Assembly: GCF_900116345.1 (NCBI RefSeq)
Contig: NZ_FPAH01000008.1
Coordinates: 1-64,000, forward strand
DNA length: 64,000 bases
Direction of reading: 5' to 3'
DNA from: Succinivibrio dextrinosolvens
Lineage (GTDB): Bacteria; Pseudomonadota; Gammaproteobacteria; Enterobacterales; Succinivibrionaceae
This document shows positions 63,677-64,000 of the stretch, piece after piece. Below the pieces are notes generated by a model that was not told where the DNA came from, ran no database searches, and was given only the letters and a program-made list of their open reading frames with translations. Each line of letters begins with the position of its first letter. Within the stretch, counting starts at the first letter, position 1. The position numbers were made by a program, and so were the translations under genes.

Positions 63677-64000
63677 ATGCATAGGTTAAAAAAAGTCACC
63701 TTAGAAGTGACAATGGGTCTTTTTATATCGTTATCTGCCATTGCAGCAGATGATGATGGTACTTTCACCATTACAATTCAAGGCCCAGAGGTAGAGGAAA
63801 CCGTTCCTGCAAGTCGACCAGTCCGTACAACTCCTAGAAGATCAACTGTAACTCCTCAACAGGCTCCTGCTGTAACTGTTGCCCCTAGACAGTCTGCACA
63901 GGCATCTCAGAGAGCGGTTGCAGTTCCTGCACAGAGTCCGGCTCAGACTTCAGTTTCATCAGATCAGTTCAGAACCTATAATGTGGTATCAGGAGATACC
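63677..64000 (+). CDS. fimV: FimV-like protein, N-terminal part
   Basis: The ORF runs off the window. GGGGAG precedes the ATG. The first 108 codons give a signal peptide (LEVTMGLFISLSAIAA), a short strand segment (DGTFTITIQGPEVEE), a long Pro/Gln/Ala/Thr/Ser-rich low-complexity linker, and the first residues of a LysM motif (RTYNVVSGDT) at the edge. This order, and the position after usg, match FimV, a peptidoglycan-binding inner-membrane protein of polar machinery. The C-terminal TPR part is not visible. Confidence 0.75.
   Translation, partial: MHRLKKVTLEVTMGLFISLSAIAADDDGTFTITIQGPEVEETVPASRPVRTTPRRSTVTPQQAPAVTVAPRQSAQASQRAVAVPAQSPAQTSVSSDQFRTYNVVSGDT

Overview
The window reads as AT-rich chromosome of a gammaproteobacterium. 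The block nudJ-mnmA-hflD-purB, the pair usg-fimV, and IhfA, FabB, RsuA and HrpA are gammaproteobacterial hallmarks. An AT-rich member of Aeromonadales (Succinivibrionaceae-like) is my best guess from general composition and gene content; this is inference, not something the sequence proves.

Layout. 0.3-8.1 kb: two unrecognised proteins, a 1460-residue GGDEF/EAL/PAS protein and a PPK2 polyphosphate kinase. 8.2-18.5 kb (minus strand): a cellulose operon bcsA-bcsB-bcsC-bcsD-bcsZ. 18.5-26.1 kb (plus strand): a Pel exopolysaccharide operon, pelB(truncated)-pelC-pelD-pelE-pelF-pelG, facing away from bcs. The two operons meet at a breakpoint near 18.6 kb that cuts both pelB and an unidentified gene upstream of bcsA; pelA is absent. 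26.3-28.7 kb: a PAS-GGDEF protein and kdsA. 28.8-29.1 kb: a self-contained small transcription unit encoding a 21-residue hydrophobic peptide that resembles Ibs-type toxins. 29.3-34.8 kb (minus): a MetE-like methyltransferase, purB-hflD-mnmA-nudJ and a small membrane protein. 35.2-42.1 kb: a Sel1-repeat secreted protein, icd, a YczE-type membrane protein, infA, fabB-rsuA. 42.4-45.7 kb: a four-gene operon around an unusual P1B-type ATPase with FSC in place of CPC and HMA-like partners carrying PGRIR/EGRRR instead of CxxC; I propose a ferrosome-like (fez) locus. 46-57 kb: lon, a zinc-type macrodomain protein, an unknown protein, a K+/H+ antiporter and hrpA. 57-61.4 kb: three membrane proteins, two of them with six CxxC zinc knuckles of DnaJ type but no J domain. 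61.5-64 kb: an HPr-like protein, ihfA, usg and the start of a FimV-like gene.

How it fits together. The first 28 kb is a c-di-GMP and surface-polysaccharide region: two proteins with intact GGDEF motifs (one also with an intact EAL set) lie beside two c-di-GMP-responsive secretion systems, BcsA through its PilZ domain (RxxxR and DxSxxG) and PelD through an RxxD site in its degenerate GGDEF domain. The rest is mainly housekeeping, interrupted by the fez-like operon and the zinc-knuckle cluster. One metabolic surprise is that isocitrate dehydrogenase lacks the residues that bind the NADP phosphate and carries NAD-type residues at several of them.
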